A DNA stretch of 64,000 nucleotides, from the NCBI RefSeq assembly GCF_006376675.1, contig NZ_VEWK01000002.1:248001-312000 (forward strand), in the 5' to 3' direction. Source of the DNA: Brucella pecoris (GTDB taxonomy: Bacteria; Pseudomonadota; Alphaproteobacteria; Rhizobiales; Rhizobiaceae). A program made the translations under genes and the position numbers. The notes below the pieces were generated by a model that was not told the origin of the DNA, searched no databases, and worked only from the letters and a program-made list of their open reading frames with translations. Within the stretch, counting starts at the first letter, position 1. Every line of letters starts with the position of its first letter. Shown in pieces: positions 35,476 through 46,269 of this stretch.

Positions 35476-35577
35476 CGGACTTGGTTTCGTTTTATCGTAA
35501 TTGATATACGATTGAGGCTGGGAAAGCGGTATTTTCCTGTCGCGCTTCCAACAGAGTTAGGTTAAAGAGGCCCCTTG

Positions 35578-35611
35578 AAACCTTAGATGCCCAGCCTTCG
35601 GCGGAAGGTTT
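35578..35611 (+). promoter_or_regulatory. Hairpin in the purL leader, possible attenuator
   Basis: AAACCTT (35578-35584) pairs with AAGGTTT (35605-35611), followed by TTGGG, 38 nt before the purL start. The stem is short and AT-rich, so support is weak. No purine-riboswitch core is recognisable. Confidence 0.25.
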
Positions 35612-35648
35612 TTGGGTGCCACAGCCTGCGACGGGGTTGCCCATTTCC

Positions 35649-37871
35649 ATGACTATTTCCAATAAGCGCGACATCACGCCGGAACTCATCGAATCCCACG
35701 GCCTCAAGCCGGACGAGTATCAGCGCATTCTTGAACTGATCGGACGCGAGCCCACCTTCACAGAGCTTGGGATTTTCTCGGCCATGTGGAACGAGCACTG
35801 CTCCTACAAGTCTTCCAAGAAATGGCTTCGCACGCTTCCGACAACCGGACCACGTGTTATTCAGGGTCCCGGCGAAAATGCAGGCGTGGTGGACATCGGT
35901 GATGGCGATTGCGTCGTCTTCAAAATGGAAAGCCACAACCACCCGTCCTATATCGAGCCCTATCAGGGTGCGGCAACCGGCGTCGGCGGCATTTTGCGCG
36001 ACGTTTTCACCATGGGCGCGCGTCCGGTTGCGGCGATGAACGCGCTGCGCTTTGGCGAACCTGACCATCCGAAGACCCGTCACCTGGTATCCGGCGTCGT
36101 GTCCGGTGTCGGCGGTTACGGCAATGCCTTTGGTGTACCGACCGTTGGCGGCGAAGTGAACTTCGACAAGCGTTATAACGGCAACATTCTGGTCAATGCC
36201 TTCGCTGCCGGTCTTGCCAAACATGATGGCATCTTCCTGTCAGAAGCCAAGGGCGTCGGCCTGCCGGTCGTCTATCTGGGTGCCAAGACGGGCCGCGACG
36301 GTGTCGGCGGCGCAACCATGGCATCAGCTGAATTCGACGAGTCGATCGAAGAAAAGCGCCCCACCGTTCAAGTCGGCGATCCCTTTACCGAAAAGTGCCT
36401 GCTCGAAGCTTGTCTTGAGCTGATGGCCTCCGGTGCGGTCATCGCCATTCAGGATATGGGTGCAGCCGGTCTCACCTGCTCGGCTGTCGAAATGGGCGCC
36501 AAGGGCGACCTCGGCATTGAACTCATTCTCGACCATGTTCCCGTCCGCGAAGTGAACATGACGGCCTATGAAATGATGCTTTCGGAAAGCCAGGAGCGTA
36601 TGCTCATGGTTCTGAAGCCGGAGAAGGAAGCTGAAGCGCAGGCGATCTTCCGCAAGTGGGGTCTCGACTTCGCCATTGTCGGCAAGACCACCGACGATCT
36701 GCGTTTCCGTGTCATTCATCAGGGTGAAGAAGTCGCCAACCTGCCGATCAAGGATCTGGGTGACGAAGCGCCGGAATATGATCGTCCGTGGATGGAGCCG
36801 GGCAAGCACGCACCGCTTCCCGCAAGCAACGTGCCGCAGGTGGAAGACTATTCGGCAGCACTTCTCAAGCTGATCGGTTCGCCGGATCTTTCGTCCCGTC
36901 GCTGGGTCTATGAACAGTATGACACGCTCATTCAGGGCAACTCGCTACAGGTTCCCGGCGGCGATGCCGGTGTGATCCGCGTTGAAGGCCATGAAACCAA
37001 GGCGCTCGCCTTCTCGTCGGATGTGACGCCGCGCTATTGCGAAGCCGATCCGTTCGAAGGCGGCAAGCAGGCTGTGGCCGAATGCTGGCGCAACATCACC
37101 GCGACCGGCGCAGAGCCGCTGGCTTCGACCGATAACCTGAACTTCGGCAATCCCGAAAAGCCGGAAATCATGGGCCAGCTCGTCAAGGCCATCGAAGGCA
37201 TTGGCGAAGCCTGCCGCGCACTCGATTTCCCGATCGTTTCGGGCAATGTCTCGCTCTATAACGAGACCAACGGTCAGGCCATCCTGCCAACGCCGACCAT
37301 TGCCGGTGTCGGCCTCATTCCAGATTGGTCGCAAACAGCCAAGATTGGCGGCATGCAGGACGGTGATACGCTGGTTCTGCTTGGCGGCGACGGCACGCAT
37401 CTCGGCCAGTCGGTTTACCTGCGCGATCTGTTCGACCGTGCCGATGGCCCTGCCCCTACTGTCGACCTTGCGCTTGAAAAGCGTAACGGCGAGTTCGTCC
37501 GTTCGGCTATCCGCAACGGTCAGGTTACGGCCTGTCATGACCTCTCCGATGGCGGTCTGGCGATTGCCGTTGCCGAAATGGCGATCAAATCCGGCAAGGG
37601 TGCAGAACTCGATGCGGGCGACGGCCTGCCGCACGCAGTCCTTTTCGGTGAAGATCAGGCGCGCTATGTCGTCGCGGCCACGGCGGAAATGGCAAAGCTC
37701 ATTGCCCTCAATGCCGAAGGCGCAGGCATCCCGTTCCGTGTACTCGGCACCGTTGGTGGTGACCGCTTGAAGATAGGCAGCATTGTTGATGTCAGCGTTG
37801 CCGATCTGACTGACGCCTTTGAAGGCTGGTTCCCCGGCTTTATGAGTGGCGAACCGGTTAGCGATAACTGA
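35649..37871 (+). CDS. purL: Phosphoribosylformylglycinamidine synthase subunit PurL (small type)
   Basis: The 740-aa ATP-dependent FGAM synthase subunit works with PurS and PurQ in step four of purine synthesis. Motifs are [35 protein letters not shown] with the catalytic His, [16 protein letters not shown] and [16 protein letters not shown]. This is the short PurL lacking the N-terminal PurS-like and C-terminal glutaminase domains, consistent with separate purS and purQ here. ATG 35649 is used; the frame extends 11 codons further upstream without family sequence. Confidence 0.97.
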   Translation: MTISNKRDITPELIESHGLKPDEYQRILELIGREPTFTELGIFSAMWNEHCSYKSSKKWLRTLPTTGPRVIQGPGENAGVVDIGDGDCVVFKMESHNHPSYIEPYQGAATGVGGILRDVFTMGARPVAAMNALRFGEPDHPKTRHLVSGVVSGVGGYGNAFGVPTVGGEVNFDKRYNGNILVNAFAAGLAKHDGIFLSEAKGVGLPVVYLGAKTGRDGVGGATMASAEFDESIEEKRPTVQVGDPFTEKCLLEACLELMASGAVIAIQDMGAAGLTCSAVEMGAKGDLGIELILDHVPVREVNMTAYEMMLSESQERMLMVLKPEKEAEAQAIFRKWGLDFAIVGKTTDDLRFRVIHQGEEVANLPIKDLGDEAPEYDRPWMEPGKHAPLPASNVPQVEDYSAALLKLIGSPDLSSRRWVYEQYDTLIQGNSLQVPGGDAGVIRVEGHETKALAFSSDVTPRYCEADPFEGGKQAVAECWRNITATGAEPLASTDNLNFGNPEKPEIMGQLVKAIEGIGEACRALDFPIVSGNVSLYNETNGQAILPTPTIAGVGLIPDWSQTAKIGGMQDGDTLVLLGGDGTHLGQSVYLRDLFDRADGPAPTVDLALEKRNGEFVRSAIRNGQVTACHDLSDGGLAIAVAEMAIKSGKGAELDAGDGLPHAVLFGEDQARYVVAATAEMAKLIALNAEGAGIPFRVLGTVGGDRLKIGSIVDVSVADLTDAFEGWFPGFMSGEPVSDN

Positions 37872-37902
37872 TCGTATTTCTTGCACCTGAACTCTTTGTT
37901 TT

Positions 37903-37997
37903 ACGCATTATCCGACGCATCGAAGCGGGATAAGAAATCAGTCCAGTGGACTGATTTCCCCGCGAAGGCGCTTCGCACTTTTGCTGGAAATGCTCTA
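37903..37997. repeat. 95-bp CGCATTATCCG repeat, long form, copy 2
   Basis: Identical by eye to 28887-28981, same orientation, including the central AAATCAGTCCA/TGGACTGATTT dyad. It lies 31 nt after purL in the purL-bolA gap. Confidence 0.9.
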
Positions 37998-38141
37998 ATT
38001 GCCGCCCGGATGGAAACCCCGTCCGGGCGGTTTGCTTGTCGGCTATTTAAGCGTTAGACAGATGTTTGTTGACGTTCCACGATGGTGCGTTACGATTCGA
38101 TAAAATGATAAGAAGATGCCGGAAACGGCGGGAGATTTTAC

Positions 38142-38375
38142 ATGGCTATGGACGCACATGAGATCGAAAAACTGATACGCGAAGGAATTCCCGACGCAAA
38201 GGTGACGATCCGCGACCTTGCCGGAGACGGAGATCATTATGCCGCCGAGGTGGTCGCGGAAAGTTTCCGTGGCAAGTCCCGTGTGCAGCAGCACCAGATG
38301 GTCTATGATGCGCTGAAGGGCAATATGGGCGGCGTGCTTCACGCACTCGCCTTGCAGACCGGCGTACCGGAATAA
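38142..38375 (+). CDS. BolA/IbaG-family protein
   Basis: The 77-aa protein has the BolA fold: MDAHEIEKLIREGIPDAKVT, a central GDHYAAEVVAESFRGKSRVQ and the conserved RVQQHQMVYDALKGNMGG with an invariant His. BolA proteins bind monothiol glutaredoxins and [2Fe-2S] clusters; its close linkage to grxD, 253 nt downstream, fits that. The start ATG 38142 has GGAG upstream; 38148 is an alternative. Confidence 0.92.
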   Translation: MAMDAHEIEKLIREGIPDAKVTIRDLAGDGDHYAAEVVAESFRGKSRVQQHQMVYDALKGNMGGVLHALALQTGVPE

Positions 38376-38567
38376 CGGAAGGCCGTTTGGGGGAGCCCCA
38401 TTTCGACGAGCAAATCCTGCTGCGGCAAGATGCTGCTCCCCTGAATACGGATTTCTTAAGCATTTAACTTGCTTTCGCCCGAACAGGGTGGTTACCAGCA
38501 TACAAATGACTATATTGGGGAAGACCTCCCAGTTTACGCCGAAATTTGCCTCGGCGTATTTGTTTAG

Positions 38568-38615
38568 CGCATAATCCTGTCCGAAAAGTCAGGCAACTTT
38601 TCGGGATTGTGCTTG
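38568..38615. repeat. GCATAATCC palindromic repeat in the grxD leader
   Basis: Arms GCATAATCC..CCGAAAAGT and ACTTTTCGGGATTGTGC surround a short centre. It ends about 13 nt before the grxD start and overlaps the likely ribosome-binding region (GGAAAGGACCGCAA just after). Confidence 0.7.
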
Positions 38616-38628
38616 GAAAGGACCGCAA

Positions 38629-38961
38629 ATGACCGGCATCAACGATTTCATCGACAATGAAGTAAAGACCAACGACGTCGTGCTTTTCTTGAAGGGCACG
38701 CCAGGTTTCCCGCAGTGTGGTTTCTCCGGTCAGGTGGTCCAGATCCTCGACTATCTCGGCGTGGATTACAAAGGCGTCAACGTCCTGTCCTCTGATGAAC
38801 TCCGTCAGGGCATCAAGGAATACTCCAACTGGCCAACCATTCCTCAGCTCTATGTGAAGGGCGAATTTGTCGGCGGCTGCGATATTGTGCGCGAAATGTT
38901 CCAATCGAACGAATTACAGGCGCTTTTTACCGATAAGGGTATTGCCACCAAGGCTGCTTGA
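38629..38961 (+). CDS. grxD: Monothiol glutaredoxin GrxD (CGFS type)
   Basis: The 110-aa glutaredoxin has the CGFS active site at C30 ([12 protein letters not shown]), the conserved [16 protein letters not shown] loop and GCDIVREM for glutathione and [2Fe-2S] binding. It likely holds a cluster as a homodimer or as a heterodimer with the BolA protein encoded upstream, feeding Fe-S delivery and iron sensing. ATG 38629 has AAGGA upstream. A strong terminator follows at 39008. Confidence 0.96.
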   Translation: MTGINDFIDNEVKTNDVVLFLKGTPGFPQCGFSGQVVQILDYLGVDYKGVNVLSSDELRQGIKEYSNWPTIPQLYVKGEFVGGCDIVREMFQSNELQALFTDKGIATKAA

Positions 38962-39007
38962 GGATTAATTGCCGGTTATACGGTTTTATTAGCCTCACCT
39001 TTTTTCC

Positions 39008-39036
39008 AAAGGCGCCGTTCTACGGCGCCTTTTGCG
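39008..39036 (+). terminator. Intrinsic terminator after grxD
   Basis: AAAGGCGCCG-TTCTA-CGGCGCCTTTT, a 10-bp GC-rich stem followed by four T and GCGTTT. Confidence 0.85.
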
Positions 39037-39150
39037 TTTGCTAGATGCTTCAACGACAGACTTCCATCTGTCGGCTTCTGCTTTCTAAATTTTGTCGTTC
39101 GCATCGTGTCTTTCAGACGCGATGCGTCACTTTGCCAAGGAATGCCAGTC

Positions 39151-40416
39151 ATGCCGCTCGACATCAAGAACGGTTCCCCGGACCAGAAGGCCTCCATGCG
39201 TGGGCGTGGAGAATTCATCGCGCTCATTGCAGCGATCATGGCCATCAATGCGCTGGCAGTCGATATCATGCTGCCCGGCTTGCCGCAGATCGGTGCAAGC
39301 CTTGGCATCCAGTCCGAAAATCATGTCCAGTTCGTCATCACCGCCTATCTGCTCGGCTTTGGTGTTTCGCAACTGTTCTATGGACCGCTGAGCGACCGCT
39401 TCGGTCGCAGGCTGCCGCTGTTCGGCGGGCTCGTCATTTACATTCTGGCAGCTCTGGGAGCGGCCATCGTTACCGATTTCACGACGCTTATCATCCTGCG
39501 CGTACTCCAAGGGCTTGGCGCTGCCGCCACCCGCGTGATTGCGGTATCCGTGGTCCGCGACAAGTTCGCCGGCCGTCAGATGGCTGAGGTCATGTCGCTC
39601 GTCATGATGGTTTTCATGATCCTGCCTGTCGTTGCACCTGCAACTGGCCAGCTCATCATGCTTTTCGGCGAATGGCACCTGATCTTCCTGTCTATGGCCG
39701 TCATGGCGCTTGCCGTCGGTATCTGGGCCTTTTTTCGGTTGCCAGAAACGCTGCCGGCGTCCAATCGTCGTCCATTGACCGTAAAGAGTGTGATCGGTGG
39801 ATTCGGGATCGTTCTTTCGAACCGCGTCGCCCTGTTCTACATGCTGGGCACATCGTTCATCCTCGGCGCGCTGTTTGGCTACATCAATTCGGCGCAGCAG
39901 ATCTTCGTCGATATTTACAAGCTCGGCGCCTTGTTCCCATTGGCTTTCGCCGCTGTTGCCATGACACTGGCGCTTGCCTCATTCATGAACTCGCGTCTGG
40001 TCGGCCGCTACGGCATGCGACGCATTTCCCAAACCATGCTGCTGGTCTTCACCGGGTTCAGCCTTTTGTGGATGGTTCTCTCAGCCACGATGGAGGGCCC
40101 GGTTCCCTTCCCGATCCTGATGGCGATCTATATGACCATCATGTTCTCGTTCAGCCTTGTGACCGCCAACTTCAATGCGCTGGCAATGGAGCCGCTCGGT
40201 GAGGTTGCAGGGACGGCCTCCTCCGTTCTGGGCTTTGCCCAAACCGTGATCGGCGCGGCATTGGGCGCTATCATCGGCCAGGCCTTCGACGGCACAACCA
40301 CGCCGGTCGCAACCGGCTATTGCGTGCTCGGATTTGTCGCCCTCGGCTGTGTGCTGATAGCCGAACGCGGCCGGTTGTTCAGGGTGCAGAACCCGCCCGC
40401 CGAACACGTAATCTAA
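39151..40416 (+). CDS. Bcr/CflA-type MFS multidrug efflux transporter
   Basis: The 421-aa protein has 12 predicted membrane helices. Helix 1 carries ALIAAIMAINALAVDIMLP with the acidic residue typical of Bcr/CflA (DHA1) pumps; motif A reads GPLSDRFGRRLPL between helices 2 and 3, and motif B lies in ILRVLQGLGAAATRVIAVSVVRD. It would export hydrophobic drugs by proton antiport; the substrate is unknown. ATG 39151 has AAGGA about 9 nt upstream; ATG 39142 is too close to that site. Followed by a terminator. Confidence 0.88.
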   Translation: MPLDIKNGSPDQKASMRGRGEFIALIAAIMAINALAVDIMLPGLPQIGASLGIQSENHVQFVITAYLLGFGVSQLFYGPLSDRFGRRLPLFGGLVIYILAALGAAIVTDFTTLIILRVLQGLGAAATRVIAVSVVRDKFAGRQMAEVMSLVMMVFMILPVVAPATGQLIMLFGEWHLIFLSMAVMALAVGIWAFFRLPETLPASNRRPLTVKSVIGGFGIVLSNRVALFYMLGTSFILGALFGYINSAQQIFVDIYKLGALFPLAFAAVAMTLALASFMNSRLVGRYGMRRISQTMLLVFTGFSLLWMVLSATMEGPVPFPILMAIYMTIMFSFSLVTANFNALAMEPLGEVAGTASSVLGFAQTVIGAALGAIIGQAFDGTTTPVATGYCVLGFVALGCVLIAERGRLFRVQNPPAEHVI

Positions 40417-40439
40417 TTATACATCAGGAATAAACAATC

Positions 40440-40467
40440 AAAGCCCGCTCATAGTTAGCGGGCTTTT
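40440..40467 (+). terminator. Intrinsic terminator after the MFS gene
   Basis: AAAGCCCGCT-CATAGTT-AGCGGGCTTTT with a following CTT. Confidence 0.85.
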
Positions 40468-40635
40468 CTTATGCCATACACATGCTATCAGTTGGTGTTT
40501 CGGGAGCAAAAGCAGAACGCGCCGGCCAGCAGGCGCATCGGGGAGGATAAGCCACCCCGACTTTGGCAAGAGCTTTGCTCTCGAACCGGAGTGACACAAA
40601 TGGGTTTCATACCCGTGAGTATCACGCTGACGATA

Positions 40636-40673
40636 AAGAAAACCCGCACGGGCTGGCAATGCTACGTGCGGGT
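40636..40673 (-). terminator. Minus-strand terminator after the IMPase-like gene
   Basis: Perfect 9-bp arms ACCCGCACG/CGTGCGGGT, followed on the minus strand by TTTCTTTAT. It lies 104 nt beyond the minus-strand gene stop. Confidence 0.75.
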
Positions 40674-40776
40674 CAGACTCTTTATCTAAGCGAAACGGGT
40701 TGGGAGTTCGCGCTTCCAACCCACTCCGCCAATATAGTGCCCAGATGCCAAAAACACAAGCTGGCCCGAGGCGCTG

Positions 40777-42601
<1,825 letters not shown>

Positions 42602-42643
42602 TTACTTTACGACTGCAATCATCCACTCAGGGATTAAATTTGA

Positions 42644-42811
42644 ATGCTTGATATTGCAAATTCGAGGCGGATCATCCGCCGCAGATTGTTTCTGTCCGTC
42701 ATTCTTCTGGCGTGCAGCACGCCACTTTCCGCATGTGCGACCTATCATTCAGATCGGCAGATCGATGATACGCTTGGGCCCCCTGGCCCTATCGCCAAAG
42801 TACCGGGATAA
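42644..42811 (+). CDS. Possible small lipoprotein, 55 aa
   Basis: ATG 42644 to TAA 42811 encodes a 55-aa peptide with a basic N-terminus (RRIIRRR), a hydrophobic core (LFLSVILLACSTP) and a lipobox-like LSAC ending at C31. The mature tail would be 25 residues rich in Gly and Pro (DDTLGPPGPIAKVPG). No strong ribosome site is seen. It is divergent from ttcA and followed by a terminator. I know no family; it may be an unannotated envelope peptide. Confidence 0.4.
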   Translation: MLDIANSRRIIRRRLFLSVILLACSTPLSACATYHSDRQIDDTLGPPGPIAKVPG

Positions 42812-42818
42812 AGACAAG

Positions 42819-42851
42819 AAAACCCGCGCTGCAAGCAACAGCGCGGGTTTT
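42819..42851. terminator. Bidirectional terminator after rpsD
   Basis: AAAACCCGCGCT-GCAAGCAAC-AGCGCGGGTTTT. Twelve-bp arms with A and T runs on either side; it can end both the minus-strand rpsD and the plus-strand small frame. Confidence 0.88.
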
Positions 42852-42892
42852 CGATTTCGGCATAGATCCAGCGCGCCTGAGCGCACTTGATA

Positions 42893-43510
42893 TTAACGCG
42901 AGTAGAATTCGACGACCAGGTTCGGTTCCATCTGGACGGCGTAAGGCACATCCGTAAGGGTCGGAACGCGGGAATAGGTTGCAACCAGCTTGTTGTGGTC
43001 AACTTCGAGGTAGTCAGGAACATCGCGTTCTGCGAGCTGAATAGCTTCGAGAACGATAACCAACTGCTTCGACTTTTCGCGGACTTCAACGATGTCACCG
43101 GCCTTCAGGCGGTAGGACTGGACGTTGACGCGACGACCGTTCACATTCACGTGGCCGTGGTTGATGAACTGGCGGGCAGCAAAGATCGTCGGAACGAACT
43201 TGGCGCGATATACGATTGCGTCGAGACGCGATTCCAGCAGACCGATCAGGTTTTCACCGGTGTCGCCCTTGCGGCGAGCGGCTTCTTCGTAGGTCTTGCG
43301 GAACTGCTTTTCGGAGATGTCGCCGTAGAAACCCTTGAGCTTCTGCTTTGCGCGGAGCTGTACACCGAAGTCCGACAGCTTGCCCTTGCGGCGCTGGCCG
43401 TGCTGGCCCGGGCCATATTCACGACGGTTGACCGGGGACTTCGGACGACCCCAGATGTTTTCGCCAAGACGGCGATCAATTTTGTACTTAGCGGATTCGC
43501 GCTTGCTCAT
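42893..43510 (-). CDS. rpsD: 30S ribosomal protein S4
   Basis: The 205-aa protein nucleates 30S assembly on 16S rRNA and can control its own synthesis. It begins [20 protein letters not shown], contains the S4 RNA-binding domain (about 93-155; [37 protein letters not shown]) and ends VEFYSR. It is a single-gene unit here, as is usual in alphaproteobacteria, with a likely promoter at 43676-43704 and a terminator after it. Confidence 0.97.
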   Translation of the reverse strand: MSKRESAKYKIDRRLGENIWGRPKSPVNRREYGPGQHGQRRKGKLSDFGVQLRAKQKLKGFYGDISEKQFRKTYEEAARRKGDTGENLIGLLESRLDAIVYRAKFVPTIFAARQFINHGHVNVNGRRVNVQSYRLKAGDIVEVREKSKQLVIVLEAIQLAERDVPDYLEVDHNKLVATYSRVPTLTDVPYAVQMEPNLVVEFYSR

Positions 43511-43845
43511 CGCATTTCCTTCAAAAGGTTAAAGCGCCCGGAGGCGCTGGAGGAAACGCGCCCTCCTCTGCCCTCGGTTTCGAGGACTGACAGGATGAAG
43601 CGCGCAGCAGCGATCCTCATCCACGGGACACGTCAAATGAACCGCCGGCACGAAAACGCGCCAGCGATGGGCGGCTTTTAGTCGTGCAGCTATTATGTTG
43701 TCAAGCTCAACGAGCCGAAAAAGCCTGAAAAACCGGCCTGCAGGGTGTCTTTTCTACCATTTGCTACGTCCTGCCATCAAGCGTGAAGGAACGCACTTGG
43801 CTGTTTCATCATTAGACATGAGGATCCGCTACTCATGAGGCGTCA
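43511..43845. other. 335-nt region between rpsD and the extensin-family gene
   Basis: It holds the rpsD promoter and a leader of roughly 160 nt on the minus strand, plus the upstream region of the divergent extensin-family gene. GC-rich dyads near 43530-43680 could form leader structure for S4 binding, but I see no known leader motif. No gene is seen. Confidence 0.4.
43676..43704 (-). promoter_or_regulatory. Probable rpsD promoter
   Basis: On the minus strand: TTGACA (43704-43699), 17 nt, CTAAAA (43681-43676). It resembles the rhizobial CTTGAC-N17-CTATAT promoter used for ribosomal genes. Confidence 0.55.
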
Positions 43846-44955
43846 ATGGCTTTGTCTTTTTTCCTGCCCGGCAAGGGTGCATTCACCACGCTGATTGCGC
43901 TGGGCCTTGTTGCGGTGCCCTGTTTTTCGGGCATCGGTTCCGATGAGGCGCAGGCGCAAACTTTCATCGAACGCATCCTGAAGCAGGACGCCCAAAAGGC
44001 AAAGCAGCATCGCAAACGCCCGGCGGTAAAACGCACGCAGAACAAATCGGCGCCAAAACAGCGAACGGCAAAGCAGGCGGAAAGCGCCCCGGCAAAGGCG
44101 GAAACAAAACCCGTGCCCGGTCTCACGATACCTGTTCCGACGCCAGCCCCTCGCCGGGAGGAAACAGCAACCAAAACTTCCGAACCGGACACCCCGCCCG
44201 TTCCAACGGAAAAGCCGGAGGAAGAACCCAGGCAGGTACCGCAACCGGCGCCTGCTCCAGCTACGGATACGCAAATCGCACCCGGTCCGACTGAGCCGCC
44301 AAAATCGGCTGAGAACCCGAAACAGACGGACGAGAAACCACAAGAACCGAAACCTGATCGTGCTCAGCAGCCGCAGCCGGAAAAGGATGAACGTGTCTAT
44401 CAGGTGTCCTGCCCGGCACTGATTTCCGGCGAAGTCGACGGCAAACTGCTACCCCCGATCGAGGACGGTGAGAAATGTGGAGCCCACTCTCCTCTGTCTC
44501 TAACCGCCGTCGGCAAGGGTGAACCTTTGAAATTCGCCAATGCCGTCACCACAAATTGCGCGATGGCCGTCACGCTGGCGCAATGGAGCATTGAGGTAAC
44601 CAAGGCCGCCAAAGACGTGTACGGGCCGGATTCAAAGATCTCGGAAATCGGCACCGGATCGGACTATCAGTGCCGGAAGGTAAACGGCGCTACGTCGGGA
44701 CGGGTTTCCGAACACGCCTTTGCAAACGCGCTCGATATCATGTCGTTCAAGTTCTCGGACGGTCGCAAGACAGAGTTGGAAAGCGGCTGGAACGGTTCCG
44801 ATAAGGACAAGGCTTTCTGGCGTGCTGTGCATAGCGCAAGCTGCAAGCTTTTCATGACTGTCATCGGCCCCGACGGTGATGCCGCACATCGTACCAACAT
44901 GCATCTCGATCAAGGATGTCACGGCAAATCTTGCCTTGCACGTATCTGCCAGTAA
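43846..44955 (+). CDS. Extensin-family protein, secreted
   Basis: The 369-aa protein has a signal peptide (about 1-37, ending near EAQAQ), a long Lys/Ala/Pro/Glu-rich disordered linker (about 45-175) and a C-terminal extensin-like domain (about 180-369). That domain has an even set of cysteines and LAS-peptidase-like residues: VSEHAFANALDI, HSASC and NMHLDQGCHG. A role in peptidoglycan or envelope binding is plausible from the fold but unproven. The coding start at ATG 43846 gives a normal signal peptide. Confidence 0.85.
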   Translation: MALSFFLPGKGAFTTLIALGLVAVPCFSGIGSDEAQAQTFIERILKQDAQKAKQHRKRPAVKRTQNKSAPKQRTAKQAESAPAKAETKPVPGLTIPVPTPAPRREETATKTSEPDTPPVPTEKPEEEPRQVPQPAPAPATDTQIAPGPTEPPKSAENPKQTDEKPQEPKPDRAQQPQPEKDERVYQVSCPALISGEVDGKLLPPIEDGEKCGAHSPLSLTAVGKGEPLKFANAVTTNCAMAVTLAQWSIEVTKAAKDVYGPDSKISEIGTGSDYQCRKVNGATSGRVSEHAFANALDIMSFKFSDGRKTELESGWNGSDKDKAFWRAVHSASCKLFMTVIGPDGDAAHRTNMHLDQGCHGKSCLARICQ

Positions 44956-45078
44956 GATATCGTCGTAAGCGTTGGAAATTCATAAAAAAATCAGAATTGC
45001 GTCCGTAATCTCTCTTCTATTATCGGTTCAATCCTGCCGCTCGCTTGTGAACGACGGGTTTCCAAAAGGACATGGGGC

Positions 45079-45504
45079 ATGAAATCGACCAAATTCATAA
45101 TTTCCGCAATTTTCGCACTTGGCTTCTCCGCCGCTGCCCATGCTGATGCTGTCCCGAAAAGATCGAAGGATTTTACGGGAAACTATCAAACGTTGGTGAA
45201 GGATCAGCAAGCGGCTCCACAAGTCGCGGACTGCATCGCCAGCGCTTATGATTATGTCAAGAAAAGCAAGAAGTATGATCGTCTCGGCTTCACCAAGGAT
45301 GACATCTCTTCGGCAGAAACCAATGATAAATCTTCGAAATTCAGCACTAGCGACCCACGCAAGGTTTCTGCTGTAATTTCGGTTCCCGGCGAAGCGCGCA
45401 ACAAGAATGCATCCACGAAATGGGACGGCATCACGCTGCGCTGCGGTATCACCGGTGGCAAGTTGAAAGCAATCGAACTGACGACCAACAAAGTCGGCAA
45501 GTAG
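45079..45504 (+). CDS. Secreted hypothetical protein, 141 aa
   Basis: It begins with a clear signal peptide (MKSTKFIISAIFALGFSAAA, cleavage near AHA-DAV). The mature 119 residues are rich in Lys, Ser and Asp, with two cysteines (DCIASAYDYV, LRCGITGG) that could form one disulfide. It reads as a small soluble periplasmic protein. I do not recognise a family. It lies 123 nt downstream of the extensin-family gene on the same strand and may be separate. Confidence 0.7.
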   Translation: MKSTKFIISAIFALGFSAAAHADAVPKRSKDFTGNYQTLVKDQQAAPQVADCIASAYDYVKKSKKYDRLGFTKDDISSAETNDKSSKFSTSDPRKVSAVISVPGEARNKNASTKWDGITLRCGITGGKLKAIELTTNKVGK

Positions 45505-45543
45505 CCATAGCGGCGAGTGCCTGATGGCGCTCGCCAATCATAT

Positions 45544-45741
45544 TCAGTGTTTCTTCCTGTCGTCTACATGTTGCGGCAGGCCTTTCCGCTTGGTTTCAGC
45601 AAACTCTTCAAGTTCCTTTTCGGTCATCGATTCATACATTTCTTTCGATGCGCCGAAGAGTTCGCTTTTCTTGATTTCACCGCGTTTGGCAGCAAGCGCT
45701 GCACCAGCCGCTTTTTGCTGAGCCTGGGATTTTGCGGGCAT
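45544..45741 (-). CDS. DUF3008 family small protein
   Basis: The 65-aa protein MPAKSQAQQKAAGAALAAKR ... ELEEFAETKRKGLPQHV matches the DUF3008 family, short basic proteins common in alphaproteobacteria with unknown function. The start at 45741 is supported by GGGAGAAG 6-8 nt upstream; the longer frame from 45864 overlaps the HxlR gene on the same strand. Confidence 0.85.
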   Translation of the reverse strand: MPAKSQAQQKAAGAALAAKRGEIKKSELFGASKEMYESMTEKELEEFAETKRKGLPQHVDDRKKH

Positions 45742-45797
45742 TGGACTTCTCCCTGTTACGACAAGATGAACGCATACAGAGGGTGGTCGGTTCCTGA

Positions 45798-46211
45798 CTA
45801 ATCGGTGTTTCCATCGAAACGCGAGCGGGCATTGCGAAGCAAAGCGCGGTTTTCGACTGCCCACTGCCCGAGCACATCAATGGGCACGGCCAGAGAATGT
45901 CCAAGGTCAGTCAGTGCATATTCCACTTCTGGCGGTGATGTCGGGCGGACGTGTCTGGACACAAGGCCGTCACGCTCCAGCGACCGCAAAGTGACTGTCA
46001 GCATGCGCTGCGAGATGCCTTCAATGCTGCGTCGCAAAGCATTGAAGCGCATTGAGCCGCCTTGAAGATTGAAAATGACGAGAATACTCCAAGTATCGCC
46101 AACCCGGTCCAGCACTTCGCGGATCGGACATGCTCCATCCTCGTCCGTTTCGAAGGCTGGCGTTGATGAAAGCAAAGGGGTCTTGCCATCTGGACGTGTC
46201 GGTATCGTCAT
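45798..46211 (-). CDS. HxlR-family transcriptional regulator
   Basis: The 137-aa winged-helix protein has the HxlR signature RVGDTWSILVIFNLQGGSMR, RFNALRRSIEGISQRMLTVT and LERDGLVSRH. Its only cysteine is C28 (EDGACPI), at the N-terminal position used by YodB/HypR-type members to sense quinones and disulfide stress. It is divergent from an NAD-binding oxidoreductase gene 462 nt away, the usual regulator-target layout, which suggests control of that gene by electrophile or redox stress. Confidence 0.88.
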   Translation of the reverse strand: MTIPTRPDGKTPLLSSTPAFETDEDGACPIREVLDRVGDTWSILVIFNLQGGSMRFNALRRSIEGISQRMLTVTLRSLERDGLVSRHVRPTSPPEVEYALTDLGHSLAVPIDVLGQWAVENRALLRNARSRFDGNTD

Positions 46212-46269
46212 ACTGTTTCTCCACGAAAACCGGTGGCAGACTGGCGTTCTTCTGCATCATTGAATCTGG

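Larger units (their letters stand above)
40417..40776. other. 360-nt convergent gap with several hairpins, possible RNA element
   Basis: No protein gene is convincing. Besides the two terminators listed separately, the gap contains dyads GCGCC/GGCGC, CGGGG/CCCCG, AGAGC/GCTCT, ATGGG/CCCGT and GGGTTGG/CCAACCC, plus a 7-nt pair CGGAGTG...CACTCCG ending in CCA at 40727-40737. The last two resemble a tRNA T-arm and acceptor but the body does not fold as a tRNA. It may be a degenerate tRNA-like or other structured RNA. Confidence 0.35.

Noticed and set aside
28887..37997. CRISPR-like array from the 95-bp repeats
   Set aside because: Copies are 9 kb apart, with genes between them and no regular spacers or cas genes.
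40563..40737. tRNA gene in the MFS-IMPase gap
   Set aside because: Acceptor- and T-arm-like pairs exist but the length (about 165 nt), the missing D-arm and a non-consensus T-loop exclude a functional tRNA.
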